Shown: positions 1 to 10,095 of the stretch, in pieces
Layout of the letters: each line of letters opens with the position of its first letter
Position numbering within the stretch: the stretch's first letter is position 1
Assembly (NCBI GenBank): GCA_963969365.1
Contig: OZ017757.1
Location: 682,001 to 746,000 of the forward strand
From: Asterochloris sp. CNOR1
Lineage: Eukaryota; Chlorophyta; Trebouxiophyceae; Trebouxiales; Trebouxiaceae
Length of the DNA: 64,000 nucleotides
Direction of reading: 5' to 3'
The notes under the pieces: generated by a model
The model's input: the letters and a program-made list of their open reading frames with translations, nothing else
The model's database searches: none
What the model was told of the DNA's origin: nothing
Made by a program: the position numbers and the translations under genes

Positions 1-2060
1 TATCGGGAATTCATGAAGGTGTGAGCGCTGGATGCGGCTTGTTGTCCTGTCTTGTCTGCTGCTGTGGCAGCTAGGGGCTGCATGCATCTGGTGGCTGCCT
101 AAGGGGCACCACAGGCTTGCACACCACACGCCTGGTCTTTGCCAACATGTGCTGTAACTCTTTGCTGGTACAGTTGGGAGCTGCCTGCTTGGGGACTCTG
201 TCCAGCAGGCACCACAGGTTTGCGCCAGCTTGATTGGTGTCTTTGTGCTGGCAGGCATTCGGTGCTCAGTGCACACAACAACCTTGGCTCCTGTCTGCAC
301 AGCACATGCTGTGCTCTGCAGCGACGGCCTGCAGAGAAAAGTAATCAGTAATCACTCAAGAAAGATGTCATCCCACCTGATTGGCTGGGGTGCATGGCTG
401 TGTCTACACATGAGCACATTTGCTGCATGCCATGCAGACGACAGCTCCATCATGCCACCACCCAAGCACGTCATATACCCTGAACTGCAATGACCTCCAC
501 GTCTCCTCCCCGCAGGACGTCTGCGAGAATGTGAAGAGCAGTCAGAGCCACAATGTGCACCGAATTGTGGAGTTTGAGCCCTTTGGGCCCGCAGCTCTTT
601 CTCTGCGCATTTTCATGACCTACTGCGCAGTCAGGGGGTCCCAGCAGGCCCCTGCTGGCTGGCAGCATGAGCTGCTGCGCCTGGCAGGCTGCCTCCTGTT
701 TTGGGTGGCCATTGGTGTCCTCAGAGCAGCTTTAGGCTTCCTCTTGAAGTACTTGGCAAGTCTGTACACCCATCACTATCAGCATGCATTTCATATGTCA
801 GGAAGAAACCCTCGAACCAACCTGTCAAATACGCAGATGTAGGCTCAGTGTACCGTCAAATGAACCTGCTGACCTCATTGTCTCTCAGTGGAGCCCCCAT
901 CTCAGCAGTTGCTCAGTCGCTTAGGAATGCTGTGATGTCCAGTACACTGCAGTTGCCTTGCCACTGTTGAAGGATAGCATGCTGCCTGACAAGCTGCCTC
1001 TGATCCTGATGGTCTGCAAGGCTGAACAGCAGGCTCTCAATGGCGGCATCCAGGGGCGCTTTTGCTCGGGGTTGACAAGTGCTGAATGGGCTCTACAGTT
1101 GACTCAAACACTTTCAAATCTTGCCCTCAGTCTTCCTTACCAAGCCACTACATCGCTGCTGAGCCTTCTCAGCAGCCAAACTGCCTCCACACAGGGTCGC
1201 AGCTGGTGAGCAGCTTCGGGCCTGGCAACATGGTTCCAGCATTGCTTCACCAGCTTTGAGAGGGCACACACTGCTCGCTGCTGGATGATCTTCACCTGCA
1301 GCGACAGCAAGTGTCGCTGAGATCTCAGGGCGCAGCAGGATGAAACAGCAGCAAGTGCTGCAGAGTGCAGTTCCAGTTCTGCCTTGCCAGGTACTGTGAG
1401 GTGTTCGCCCTGTCATGTCATATGCTGCATACACGGTGCATGCCAGCATGCTCAGGCTTGCCATTGACGGGACTCACTCAAATGTCTGGCAACGTGCTCA
1501 TGTGCCTGAGGGCACCCACTGCATGCCAGCACGTCTCAGGCTCTCCAGCATCTATATCTATCTAGCTAGCCCGCTGACTAGCACTGGGATGGCAGCAGCC
1601 CTGCTCAGGGCTTTCTTTCTGCAGGCAGGCAGCATCCTTAGGCCGGGACATGGCAGCCGCTGAACAGCAATGCCACTTTCTGCTGCTTGGCAGACAGGCA
1701 GCATCCTCTGGCTTAGTTGGCCGGAGCATGGGAAGTGCTTGGCATCAGTGCCCCTGGCTCCTATGTCTCTGATGGATCTGGCACGCTGCACACTCCGCTG
1801 GTGTCGAGCCTGCTTGGATGCTGTGCCGCATGCTTGCCCGGGCTGTCAGTCAAGCTCTGCAGGGGCCTTAAAGGTGACTGAGTGCAGCACAGAGCAGCCA
1901 TGTGCCTGCACAACAGCTGTCAGACATGGGTGCCCTGACCTGCAGCTGCCTTTGCAAACGCCAAAGGCAGACCCTTGCCTGACAGCAGAACAGCACCTCG
2001 ACCAACCAAGTCAGCAGGTGATGCCAGATACCTGCTGGTCTCTGTGGCAGCTGCCAGCAC
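1..2060. other. No identifiable gene; diverged short tandem duplications
   Basis: No recognisable protein family. An open stretch at 516-842 (+), preceded by a good acceptor (CCCCGCAG), could be an exon and ends in a hydrophobic segment, but it matches nothing I know. Short diverged duplications are visible: near 1438 and 1522 (GCATGCCAGCA followed by CTCAGGCT), and near 1620 and 1690 (CAGGCAGCATCCT followed by GGCCGG). This is the same duplication style seen in introns elsewhere in the window, so the stretch may be intron of a gene that lies mostly outside. Confidence 0.3.
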
Positions 2061-2162
2061 CTGCAGAGCCCAGGCTGCAGCAAACTGCCCTCTGCTGCCT
2101 CCCTCCCGCAGCAACTTGACGAGGGCTGGGATTGCGCCCAGGGAGCACACCTCAGACTGCAT
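2061..2162 (-). CDS. Armadillo-repeat-like exon or gene remnant
   Basis: The minus strand encodes a segment of armadillo (ARM) type, with motifs SLGAIPALVKLLREGG and GQFAAAWALQVLAAA. The pattern GAIPxLVxLLxxG followed by an AAxALxxLA helix is the core of a plant-type ARM repeat, a protein-binding superhelix. The segment is followed by CTGCAG|GTGCTGG, which could be a donor; without splicing the frame stays open to about 1920. Weaker ARM-like traces (GVLASLAQL, AAGMLARLS) appear on the same strand near 2850 and 2670, so an ARM gene may once have covered this area. I cannot join them into a gene, and a pseudogene is as likely as a live exon. Confidence 0.4.
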
Positions 2163-3620
2163 CAGTGCCTGTTTGGACGGCTAAGGTTGACAGAGGAACA
2201 GATAAGGGCTGCAGTTGCACCCTGTATGCCTTATTGTGCAGCAGGCAGCATTCATAAATGATAAAATGGCTGACAAGCCATCATGCAAAGCTGGCGAGAA
2301 GCAAGACCACGCCCTGACAGCACGCTCCTGGCTATACAGCATACACGGGACATGTGAGACAGTCTTAGACGGGTATTGCCTCAGATGACGCAGAAGGGCA
2401 CTGGGCTATAATCGAGCTGATAAGCCTGCATTTGCAGCCCGTTCAGGGCTCGTGCCTGCAGAGCAGAGTCAGTCCCAAGGCTGTGTAGGGGTAGCTGGCA
2501 TGCCTGCGGCATGTCTTGCTGCCCTGCACAAGTGTACAGGCAGCAGCAGGCTGTCATCACATGTCATCTGCTGGGGTTATGAATCTGTTAACAGTCCGTG
2601 CATGACCAGATTGGCAGCCCCCGGCGTTGCAACACACCTGGCAATCTCAGCAGCTGAGCCTAGCCAGCATGCCAGCAGCATTCCCCCAGACATACGCTGT
2701 GCCCTGCTTTCCCCCACAAGTGCCACCAGCAACACTACCGCCTCATATGTCTGAGCCCAGCAATGCACACAGGACGATCTGCACAAACCCTGAGATTTTC
2801 AGCCCACCTGGCAGTCTCGCAGCTGTGCCAGACTGGCCAGCACGCCAGCAGCATCGGCACCCAGCACAGGAACCGCAGCCTGAAGCGCTTGTGCAGCATG
2901 TGCATGCCCATCATGCCAACTGGATAGACTTCCTGATACAATTGCCACATGACCTACAGCTGTGTGTCAGGCTGTCACAGAGGCAGATGGAATGCTGGCT
3001 GTTGGGAATGCTGCAGCTAGCGACCTGCGCGCCAGCGGCTGATCTGATAGTTTTCCTATTGGTTCACGTTGATGGTGGCAGCACGGTCCCACCATGTGAT
3101 GCACTACTTGGCCAGACATCTGAAAGGGGCTGTGCTGGCCTTCAAGTGCTCTTAACAACATTGCTGCCCTTAACAGGTTCACCGATCTGCTTATAGGATG
3201 ATCAGCAGCTCCGGCATTGTCAACATGGCGGCACTGCCTGCCTGACCATGTCAGGAGCAGTGCCACCTCATCCTGGTCCGTGAGGTCCCTACAGCGCATA
3301 TCGCGTCAGCACATATGCCAAGACGGTACTGAACTGCAATGGCTCGTGCTAAGTAGCTGTGCAGTTGTGATGAGTTGCACACGCATCTGCCTTTTGCACC
3401 GTGATTTTTCTCTGGCGATGATAACATCTGCCGTGCCCACCATAAAGAAGACAGCCCTCGTTCAAACCCATCCTCTGCTCACCCCTCCGTCAGGGACATT
3501 GGATGTTCTTGCAAAAGGGTAAGGGTAAGGGCTCAACGCAGCTGCTGCTGCCTGAGCGCTCAGAAGGCCTTGACCTCCTCCTCCCATCCTCAGGGCAGTC
3601 AGCATTTGAGATGAGGGCAA
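2163..3620. other. No clear gene; weak ARM-like traces on the minus strand
   Basis: Apart from the weak ARM-like helices on the minus strand near 2640-2870, I see no conserved protein motif. A GGGTAAGGGTAAGGG stretch near 3517 is too short to be telomeric. Confidence 0.3.
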
Positions 3621-3624
3621 GCTC

Positions 3625-4325
3625 TTAAGAGCCAAGCCACTGGGTGTGCCCGTGAGGAGTGCTGCTTGGTGCCCAAGACTCATGCGCCTTCCGCACCTTT
3701 GCTGCAGCCCGCGCCTCTTTGACCTCCTGCTTGGTGATGTCATCTACGTGGCTGCTTTCAGGGTCTCTCTCTTGAGTGATCAGGAGGTACCAGTACTCGC
3801 AGTTGTGTCTGTGCGGCTTTATGTGCACCATGAAGTGTGGCCGCTGCAGACCTAGTGCTGGCAGGGCAGCCTTATGGCCTGGCTGCCAGCTGACGGGGTG
3901 CGGTCAACAGACTGGGGGAAAGCTCACTTGCAAGTTCTTGTGAGATCCTTGTTGGGCCGGATTACGACGACCTGCTCCAGCTGCGGGGAGAGGCGGGGCT
4001 CCAGATCAGACTTGCAACACGCCGTGTTGTTGCAGGGTGTGACGTGGGCCTCACTAGGTCGGCTCCGGTAGGTGGAAGTCGGCCGCGTTGTCAAGTCAAA
4101 TATAATTTTATACATTTGCGGGTGCACTCTTGCAGAGCGCGTCCCGACCATCCCTCTCGCCAGACTCGCGCTCTGCCTGTCTGTGCAGCTATCTTCTTTG
4201 AGCCTGACGTTGACTGAGTGAGTGAGTTGTACCGGCGGTGTCCATTATCAGCCTGGTGATGCACTTTTACCTCGTAGTCATCGATGGCTGATGGGATCTG
4301 CAAAACGCAGAAGCAGAATGCCACC
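3625..4325 (-). CDS. Unidentified multi-exon gene (partial model)
   Basis: Two or three minus-strand segments read like real coding sequence, although I do not recognise the family. The 3' segment (about 3851 down to the stop at 3625) begins after an acceptor-like CACTAG and contains FMVHIKPHRHNCEYWYLLI followed by a charged helix (KQEVKEARAAAKVRKAHE). The middle segment (about 4130 to 3924) contains YKIIFDLTTRP, HVTPCNNTACCKSDLEP and QLEQVVVIRPNKDL, and ends at a possible donor (TTGCAA|GTGAGC). A further piece near 4290 reads IPSAIDDYEVKVHHQ. Simple joining of these pieces does not keep one frame, so the splicing is unresolved or the gene is damaged. Confidence 0.35.
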
Positions 4326-5210
4326 AGTGCAAGGCATGTACCTCAGGGCCCCTGACAAGGCATGTCTTGAGTCTCTGCCCAATCATATTCACAGGTGGTA
4401 GAAGTGTCGTACAGCCCCACAGACGCTTTTCAAATTGCTTGACGGATTATCTCAAGGTGAGGTCCTTGGTGGTCAACCGGGCTACAGCTCAGCTTGCTGC
4501 ATACTGGACAACTTTGGTGTCTGCTGAAGCTCTTTACTGTCAGCTCTGACCCATCCCCTTGCCAATGGGTTCATGGCGCTCTATGACTGCAGGCTGGTTC
4601 CTATAATAGTTCTTCTGGCAAGTCCTGGAGGGAGAGCAGGGAGGGCTCACCAACTTTGCCAAGGCCTGGAAGTGAGGTTGCAATTGCCTATGTCTTGTAC
4701 GGTTCCCGCCTAAAAAGGTCTGCAGCTATGCCTCTTTCTGGCACCTGCAGTGCTGGTCTAGATATTTCCCACTGTTGCTGCAGGCCGCACCATGCATACC
4801 AAACACAGCATGCAGGCCTTGCTGTGATAAAGCTCGCTGCAGATGTTTGATGCAATACAGGGCAAATGACTGGTCTGTGCCTGGGCACTGACTTTGAAAA
4901 TGGCATGCTGTGCAGATTGCCGACAGCCCTTCTTGCTGAGTGAGTGAGGGAGTACAACTCACGTATACGTAGGGCCTGGAGGTGAGATCCTGATTGCCTG
5001 AGACCTCTCTTGCTGGTCTGAATGTGATCTTGAGGACAAAGTTTCAGCGATAGTCTTCCTGGGTCCATGGCACCCCCTGAGATCAGTGGTGCTGATTGTC
5101 ACTGGTGTCTGTGTCTTCTGTAGGCCTCATAGAGGGTCTGCAGCACAGAGCTCTTGTCTTACACGCCGTCCCCCACCAGCGCTTTGTGTCACAGCCTGTG
5201 GAACCAGACT
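4326..5210. other. No gene seen; one diverged duplication
   Basis: I see no protein family here. The sequence near 4664 (GGCCTGGAAGTGAGGTTGC) recurs diverged near 4973 (GGCCTGGAGGTGAGATCCTG), about 310 bases apart. This is the same short-duplication pattern found in the introns of this window. Confidence 0.3.
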
Positions 5211-5254
5211 GCTTGGCCAGGTGAAGTCCCCAACTTTACTTCACCTGGCCAAGC
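5211..5254. repeat. Perfect 17-bp inverted repeat (hairpin) upstream of the methyltransferase
   Basis: The left arm at 5211-5227 (GCTTGGCCAGGTGAAGT) and the right arm at 5238-5254 (ACTTCACCTGGCCAAGC) are exact reverse complements around a 10-base loop. The hairpin lies about 110 bases before the start codon of the methyltransferase gene, so it may fall in its promoter or 5' UTR. A perfect stem in otherwise drifting DNA points to recent origin or selection. Confidence 0.85.
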
Positions 5255-5363
5255 TACAGCTGGTAGCAGCAACCTTTGAGAAACAGTTACCTATCATCAC
5301 CTCACAGAGCGACTGCATCTGAGGTGCAGGCTGCCGCAAATTTGAGTCTCAACTATTGACGAC

Positions 5364-6433
5364 ATGAAGGCTGTCAAGAGGAGCGGGCTGTTGCTGCGAG
5401 TGCTTTCGCTGTCGCTCGTGGTGCTGTTGCTGTTGACAGTAAGCGCACTTATCAATCGCTGTCCACACCACGAGTTCAACACATCTGGTAAGACTCAGCT
5501 TTCACGTGGTTGAGATGTTGTCTGACTCCTCGACTTACAGCTTGCAACAATTGTGCCCTATGCTAGCAATGTCAGAGATGGTTAGACTGCCTGACGTGTC
5601 AAAGCCAACCCAGTGTCAGCCTGTGAGTTTTGCATGTTCCTGCAGAAGCTTGCACACGAGCACTGGTGAATGCAAATGTCACATCTTACGATGTAGAAGC
5701 CAGCCGGCTCCTCTCGCACTGGCGTTCTTCCTTATTTCGTGACAGCATGGTTGTACAGCAGCAGCTTGGACACCGTCCCCTCGAAAGCCATGAGAACTAT
5801 GCCATCTTTGAGCCATACATGGAGTGTCCACCAGGACGCGAGCTGTTGAGGTACGGCGATGACGGGGATGGTGGCAAAATGCTGTGCAACATCAGCGGGC
5901 TCCCTCCCAACTGTACGGTCTTTTCCCTGGGCTCCAATAATCAGTATGACTTCGAGCAAGCAGTGCTGGCAGCAACTGTCTGTACCGTTCACACTTTCGA
6001 CTGCACTGTGGATGGCCACAGCATACACGAGCGACACTTGTTCCACAAGCTCTGTCTGGGAGACCCCCAACACCACCCTGGGTATATAACACTGAATGAC
6101 GCACTGCGCGTTGCCGGCGTGGATGAGGTTAGCCTCCTAAAAATGGACATAGAGGGTTTCGAGTTTGATGTTGTCTCCCATTGGACAGAAGCAGCCATGT
6201 TGCCAACTCAGCTCAGCATGGAGGTGCACAGAGAGAACCGTGCGCATGGTCGCTTCATGTCGGCGACGGACCTTGCGTTTTTCTTTTTGCACTTGTCCAA
6301 TCTTGGTTATGGGATAGTGTCAAAAGAGAACAACCCTTTGGGGCCTGGCCCTGAGCCTGGTCAGCGTGTTCAAGCCTTAGCACCGCAGGCCAGTGAATTT
6401 ACTTTTGTGCGCATTGAGAGTGGCACACGCTAA
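5364..6433 (+). CDS. Membrane-anchored METTL24/FkbM-type methyltransferase
   Basis: Two exons, 5364-5487 and 5646-6433, joined in phase 1 across an intron with donor G|GTAAGA and acceptor CCTGCAG. The product is 303 residues. Residues 1-12 are basic, and about 13-29 form a hydrophobic segment (VLSLSLVVLLLLTVSALI), which fits a type II signal anchor of the secretory pathway. The rest matches SAM-dependent methyltransferases of the METTL24 / Methyltransf_22 type: GDGGKMLCN, the glycine-poor SAM loop (FSLGSNNQYDFEQAVL), an acidic turn (HTFDCTVDG), and LLKMDIEGFEFDVV, the motif shared with the FkbM family. No frame damage is seen. Substrate is unknown; a Golgi role on glycans or secreted protein is inferred from the anchor. 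The start is the first ATG before the hydrophobic segment. Confidence 0.85.
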
Positions 6434-7277
6434 AGACAACTGATAGTGTATCAATCACTTTCTTACATGTTATGACACTTTTAGCTGGTGCGCACCTTTT
6501 GGGTCCTGTTTACAATGAGCAGAACGCTGGTGTCCTTTCTCATACTGATTGACAGGGCTGGGCTGATCAAAGCTGTCAGATCATCAAAACCCACCATCTA
6601 AATAATCAGCTCAATGTCTAGCAACCCTACATTGCAGAGTGCTTGGCAGTCCATCAGTGTCCGGGCCCCTCAGGAGACTTTTGATGATGGCTGCTGTACA
6701 AAGCCTGGTCACTAAGAGCCCCTGCTGCCTTGCCTGCCAAGGGGTTGCTGCCTGTCGCTGCAGCACCTCGAACAGCACATGCAACAGCATTGACAACTGC
6801 AGTCTGTTTGCATGCGGCCTAGATAGCTATCTGCTGGCAGTCCTGGCTGCCCCCATCATTGTTTCAAGGTTGTGGAGCTGCTGCTGGACCTGATGCATCA
6901 TGGAAGGCCGAGAGCAGCTTGTGCTGCCAATGCAGCAGTGGTCAGCTTAGCCGCCACTGGCGGGCCAATGCAGGCAACAACTTTGGGCTGGAGTCACTGG
7001 GGCTTGTTCCTGCTCTGGCCAGGACACCATGCTGGCTGCTCTGCAGGCAGGCAAGTCCTTGCATACAGCAAGAGGGGCAAGGTATACCTCATATGAGGTC
7101 GCGTCCCTGCACAGAGGCTCCTCACAGCTTGAGGCCCTTCCATGCATGCTGCATTTGCTGCTTTTCATGGGTGCACCTGGTTGCACTGCACCATTGTGCG
7201 CTGCAACACTTTTGCTGCTGGAGGTCATGTGTTGCGCCTGAGCAATTCCGGAGCTTGCCGTGCTACATGATTTGCAG
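6434..7277. other. No firm gene; one ARM-like open stretch
   Basis: Around 6870-6960 (+) the frame reads VVELLLDLMHHGRPRAACAA and then NAAVVSLAATGG, which resembles one armadillo helix pair. It is isolated, and I cannot join it to the GT32-like exon that starts at 7278. I find no IPHI-type first catalytic exon for that GT32 copy here, so its 5' half appears lost or too diverged to see. Confidence 0.3.
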
Positions 7278-8233
7278 GCACTCAATCCACCTTGCTCAGG
7301 ACAATCTGGCCCTTGAGACATTTTGGCAGCAGCGCTGACCTCCAGCTGCTGCCCACCTTCAGTCGCTTGAAGCACACTGTCATGAGAGAGGACATTGGTA
7401 GATACCTGGTGCTTCACCAGTGAGATGCTGCCATCTGAGAGCTGCTATCTTGTCACATGTATACAGGCCCCTGTTGTAATTACATTAGCTTATAAGCTAA
7501 TGTGCTGCTGTGAGTAAATGTTTGCCCCAGGTGTAACTGCTGCATCACAAGCACCGCTCTTTTTTGCTCCCTCTCTTGACAATGCGCTGTGCTCTGCAGG
7601 CTTGGGGGCATCTACCTGGACACAGATTAGTGCTTGGCTGATGCCTGCAGACATTGGCCCAGCTGCTGTGCGCTTGAGCCTGTGATGGTCCGGCTGATTT
7701 GCTCACTGGCCCTGCAGTGCACCACGTGGTGGTGCTGGAGCTCCAGGGGCCCACCTTGCTGCCATCCAGCATCTCTTTGTGCAGATGACCATTTCAGCAA
7801 CGGTGCCTGAGCCTGTGAAGGGGCCTGCCATGCCTGCTGACTGCACCCCATATGTCATGGTGTGCAGACATAGAGTGCCACACAGCAGTGGACACCATGC
7901 CGGAGGGGGCAGACGTAGTCCTTCAGGGTACCATAGTGGAGGGCGCCAACAATTTGGCCATGGCCTCGCGCCCCGGCCAAGACTCCTGGAAGACGGCCTG
8001 GAGCCTGATTGCAATTGAGCAGCGCAGCCACAACGCCTCCCTGGTTGACAATGTCTTGCTCCTTTCAGGGCCTGACTCCCTCAGCGACGCTCTGCAGTCA
8101 TACCTGGAACTTGAAGCATTCAATTGGCAGAAACGGAACGGGGACAATGTGGTGCATGGAGACACCATCAGGGTCTGGCCAGCAGGGACCTGCATGTGCC
8201 CCTGCTTCCTGAACGACGGGTGGGTTCTTGTCA
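7278..8233 (+). pseudogene. GT32 glycosyltransferase, decayed copy (copy 1)
   Basis: This is a broken paralogue of the GT32 (OCH1-like, DXD sugar-binding) genes at 25.0-28.4 kb and 53.0-54.7 kb. Three homologous exons are visible. Exon 7278-7419 is 142 bases against 141 in both relatives; one extra base shifts the frame within HSIHLAQDN...LPTFSRLKH. Exon 7600-7625 encodes LGGIYLDTD, the only intact DXD motif of the three copies, but its donor position reads AT instead of GT, so unspliced reading meets TAG at once. Exon 7868 onward encodes IECHTAVDTMPEGADVVLQ, MASRPG and IRVWPAGTCMCPCFLND, then loses similarity near 8220, before the C-terminus seen in the other copies. It is very probably not functional. 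Confidence 0.75.
7482..7503. repeat. 22-bp perfect palindrome
   Basis: ACATTAGCTTATAAGCTAAT followed by GT is its own reverse complement, with no spacer. It lies in the intron between the first two exons of the decayed GT32 copy, in a locally AT-rich patch. No function is evident. Confidence 0.8.
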
Positions 8234-8796
8234 TGCGGCTCTGCGTGCTAGCTTGCCAGTCGCTAGGAGTCACCTCGAGGTCTTCTTTGTGAGAAGTTCA
8301 AATTCCTAGCCGCCTGGCAACTTCAATGTTGTGCACGCACGCTGCAGCAGGGGCTGAGACTGCCGCTGCAGTGTCTTCATTCTGCAATGTCCTGCACAGG
8401 AGGGAGGCTCTGCATTCTGCGGCTGGCAGCTCATGTGATAAGGCTCCCCGGGAGGGGGCCCCTGCAGGTGCTATGAAAATGTCACCCTGCTCTACAAACA
8501 GTAAAAATACCAGACAATGTTACAGGCTTGCACAAATCTTTAGAAACCTGGCATGTGCCAGGTGTCAATTGAAGGCACAGCCCGGCCCAGTGCGCTGCCC
8601 ACTTAGAAGACGGTCACCACTTCAGAAGCCCAATAAGTACCGCAGCCAGCAGCTTTCAGCAATTCGACATTGGGAAATTCAGTCTCCTGGTTCGCTGCCA
8701 ACCAGTTGCGTATATGTGCTGCCCAGGCTGCTGCAACTGACACCATGACAGACAGCTAGCTGTCCATAACATCTACACAGTGATTCAAAGCAGCTG
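8234..8796. other. No gene seen between the GT32 pseudogene and PDCD5
   Basis: I see no conserved protein motif. The stretch contains the 3' flank of PDCD5, whose stop codon is at 8797-8799 on the minus strand. Confidence 0.4.
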
Positions 8797-9968
8797 CTAA
8801 AAATCATCATCGAAGGCCGGCCGCCTTCTTTGAATGATTACTTTGGTGCGGCTGCTGTTCTTCTCGCTGATCTGCTCCAACAATCCAACCAGACGCTCCT
8901 CTGACAGCTGCAGCGAAACGACAAGGCTGTGTTGCACAGCAGCCGCCACCAGATAAAGAAGCTGCGTTGACAAATGCCGTGCTCAATGTGTAGCAACCTT
9001 TGATGGCAACAGCAGGACAGCATGGGTGGCTCCTGAGATCCAAGCATGCACCCACCTGCATCAGGGCGGCAAAGTGTCACCGCCCTCAGGTGCACAACTG
9101 CCGAAGTGTGAACGGGGTGCAGTGAGGTCTGCTGCTCCCATTTGTGCAGCAGCCACTGCATCTGTCAGCTGCAACAGCCCCCGTATGCGTGCACAAAGAC
9201 ATCAAGGCTTCCACAGTGTCCCTGGCATTATTGCTCGCTTTGTCATGAATGATCCCCACCTTCTCAGTGAGCTGGCCCCGCTGTGCCATCTGCAGGACCA
9301 TGTTTTCAATGCCACGCGCCTTGTCAGGCTTGACCAATGCTATCCTGGCCACTGCATCTAACATAAATCCGCTCAGGCAGCAGGCATACAGGCAGACCAT
9401 GCAGGCCCTCTACAGTGAAGCAGGCACAGGTTTCTGCTCTTGCATCCAGACCCAGGCAGCAGCCTGCATCCCCAGGCTGGGCCAGCGCAGGCACCCTACA
9501 CCAGGCCTGTGAATCAAAGACTCACGTCGCTCTCGTGCTGCTGGCTGCAGTACAGAGGCAAGCATTGTCTGCCGCCGCTCCTCTGCTTCCTGCTGCTTTT
9601 CTTGCTGCAGAGGCAATGCAACCAGGCTGATGTTGCATCCTTGAAAGCTTGCAAGGCAGGCCTGCTCCCTGAAAGCTGCAGACATGTACCTGCTGCTGCT
9701 GCTGTTCCTGTGACATATGCATGCCCTGCAGCACAGTGAACAATGTTCAGGGGCGCCTAGCGTGCTCAGCATGTCATTTAACAGGCTGCAAGACGTTGTG
9801 TGAGCTGCACCTGGCCGCTGCCTCCCTCTCCCATGAGTTCCTGCATCCGTTTCTGCCGTATTCTGTCGAGCTCAGGATCATCCTGCACTGGACAGTACCA
9901 GCCTCAGCAGGGTCCTGCGCAGGAAGCAAGGTGTAAATTCTGGTGCAAGGTGAGACGTTGCTGACCAT
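8797..9968 (-). CDS. PDCD5: Programmed cell death protein 5 (PDCD5)
   Basis: A small helical DNA-binding-type protein conserved from archaea to humans; its animal form is linked to apoptosis. Exons on the minus strand: 9882-9811 (DDPELDRIRQKRMQELMG), 9604-9526 (QQEAEERRQTMLASVLQPAA), 9351-9260 (ARIALVKPDKARGIENMVLQ, QMAQRGQLTEK) and 8907-8797 (SEERLVGLLEQISEKN, RRRPAFDDDF, stop TAG). All joins keep phase with GT-AG borders. The acidic C-terminal tail and the ALVKPxKxxxxEN block are diagnostic. The start codon is not inside the DDPELD exon, because an in-frame stop lies just upstream; a one-codon exon, ATG at 9968-9966 followed by GTCAGC, is a candidate. The length of about 108 residues fits the family. 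It lies head-to-head with RABL2, about 130 bases apart. Confidence 0.92.
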
Positions 9969-10095
9969 TTTTACTTGGCACTCTCCTAATGAGTGTCAAG
10001 GGAGCACTCCTGACTGCCTGCGTTCTGCCTGTAATTATAAGTCGATTGCCTCGTCCACAAACTTCCTGTCTTGTTGGCCGGAAGGTTTCAAACGA
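9969..10095. promoter_or_regulatory. Probable shared promoter region of PDCD5 and RABL2
   Basis: PDCD5 reads leftward and RABL2 rightward from this short gap. If the proposed first exons are right, both genes must share promoter sequence here. I see no clear TATA box. The assignment rests on gene orientation only. Confidence 0.4.

Noticed and set aside
3517-3533. GGGTAAGGGTAAGGG resembling telomeric repeat
   Set aside because: Only about two and a half units, and not the TTTAGGG type usual in green algae; probably chance.
4100-4120. TATAAAATTATATTTGAC on the minus strand as a TATA box
   Set aside because: It lies within or beside a stretch that reads as coding (YKIIFDL), and no gene start is placed just downstream.
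8290-8310. GTTCAAATTCC resembling a tRNA B box
   Set aside because: No matching A box or cloverleaf within 100 bases on either side.
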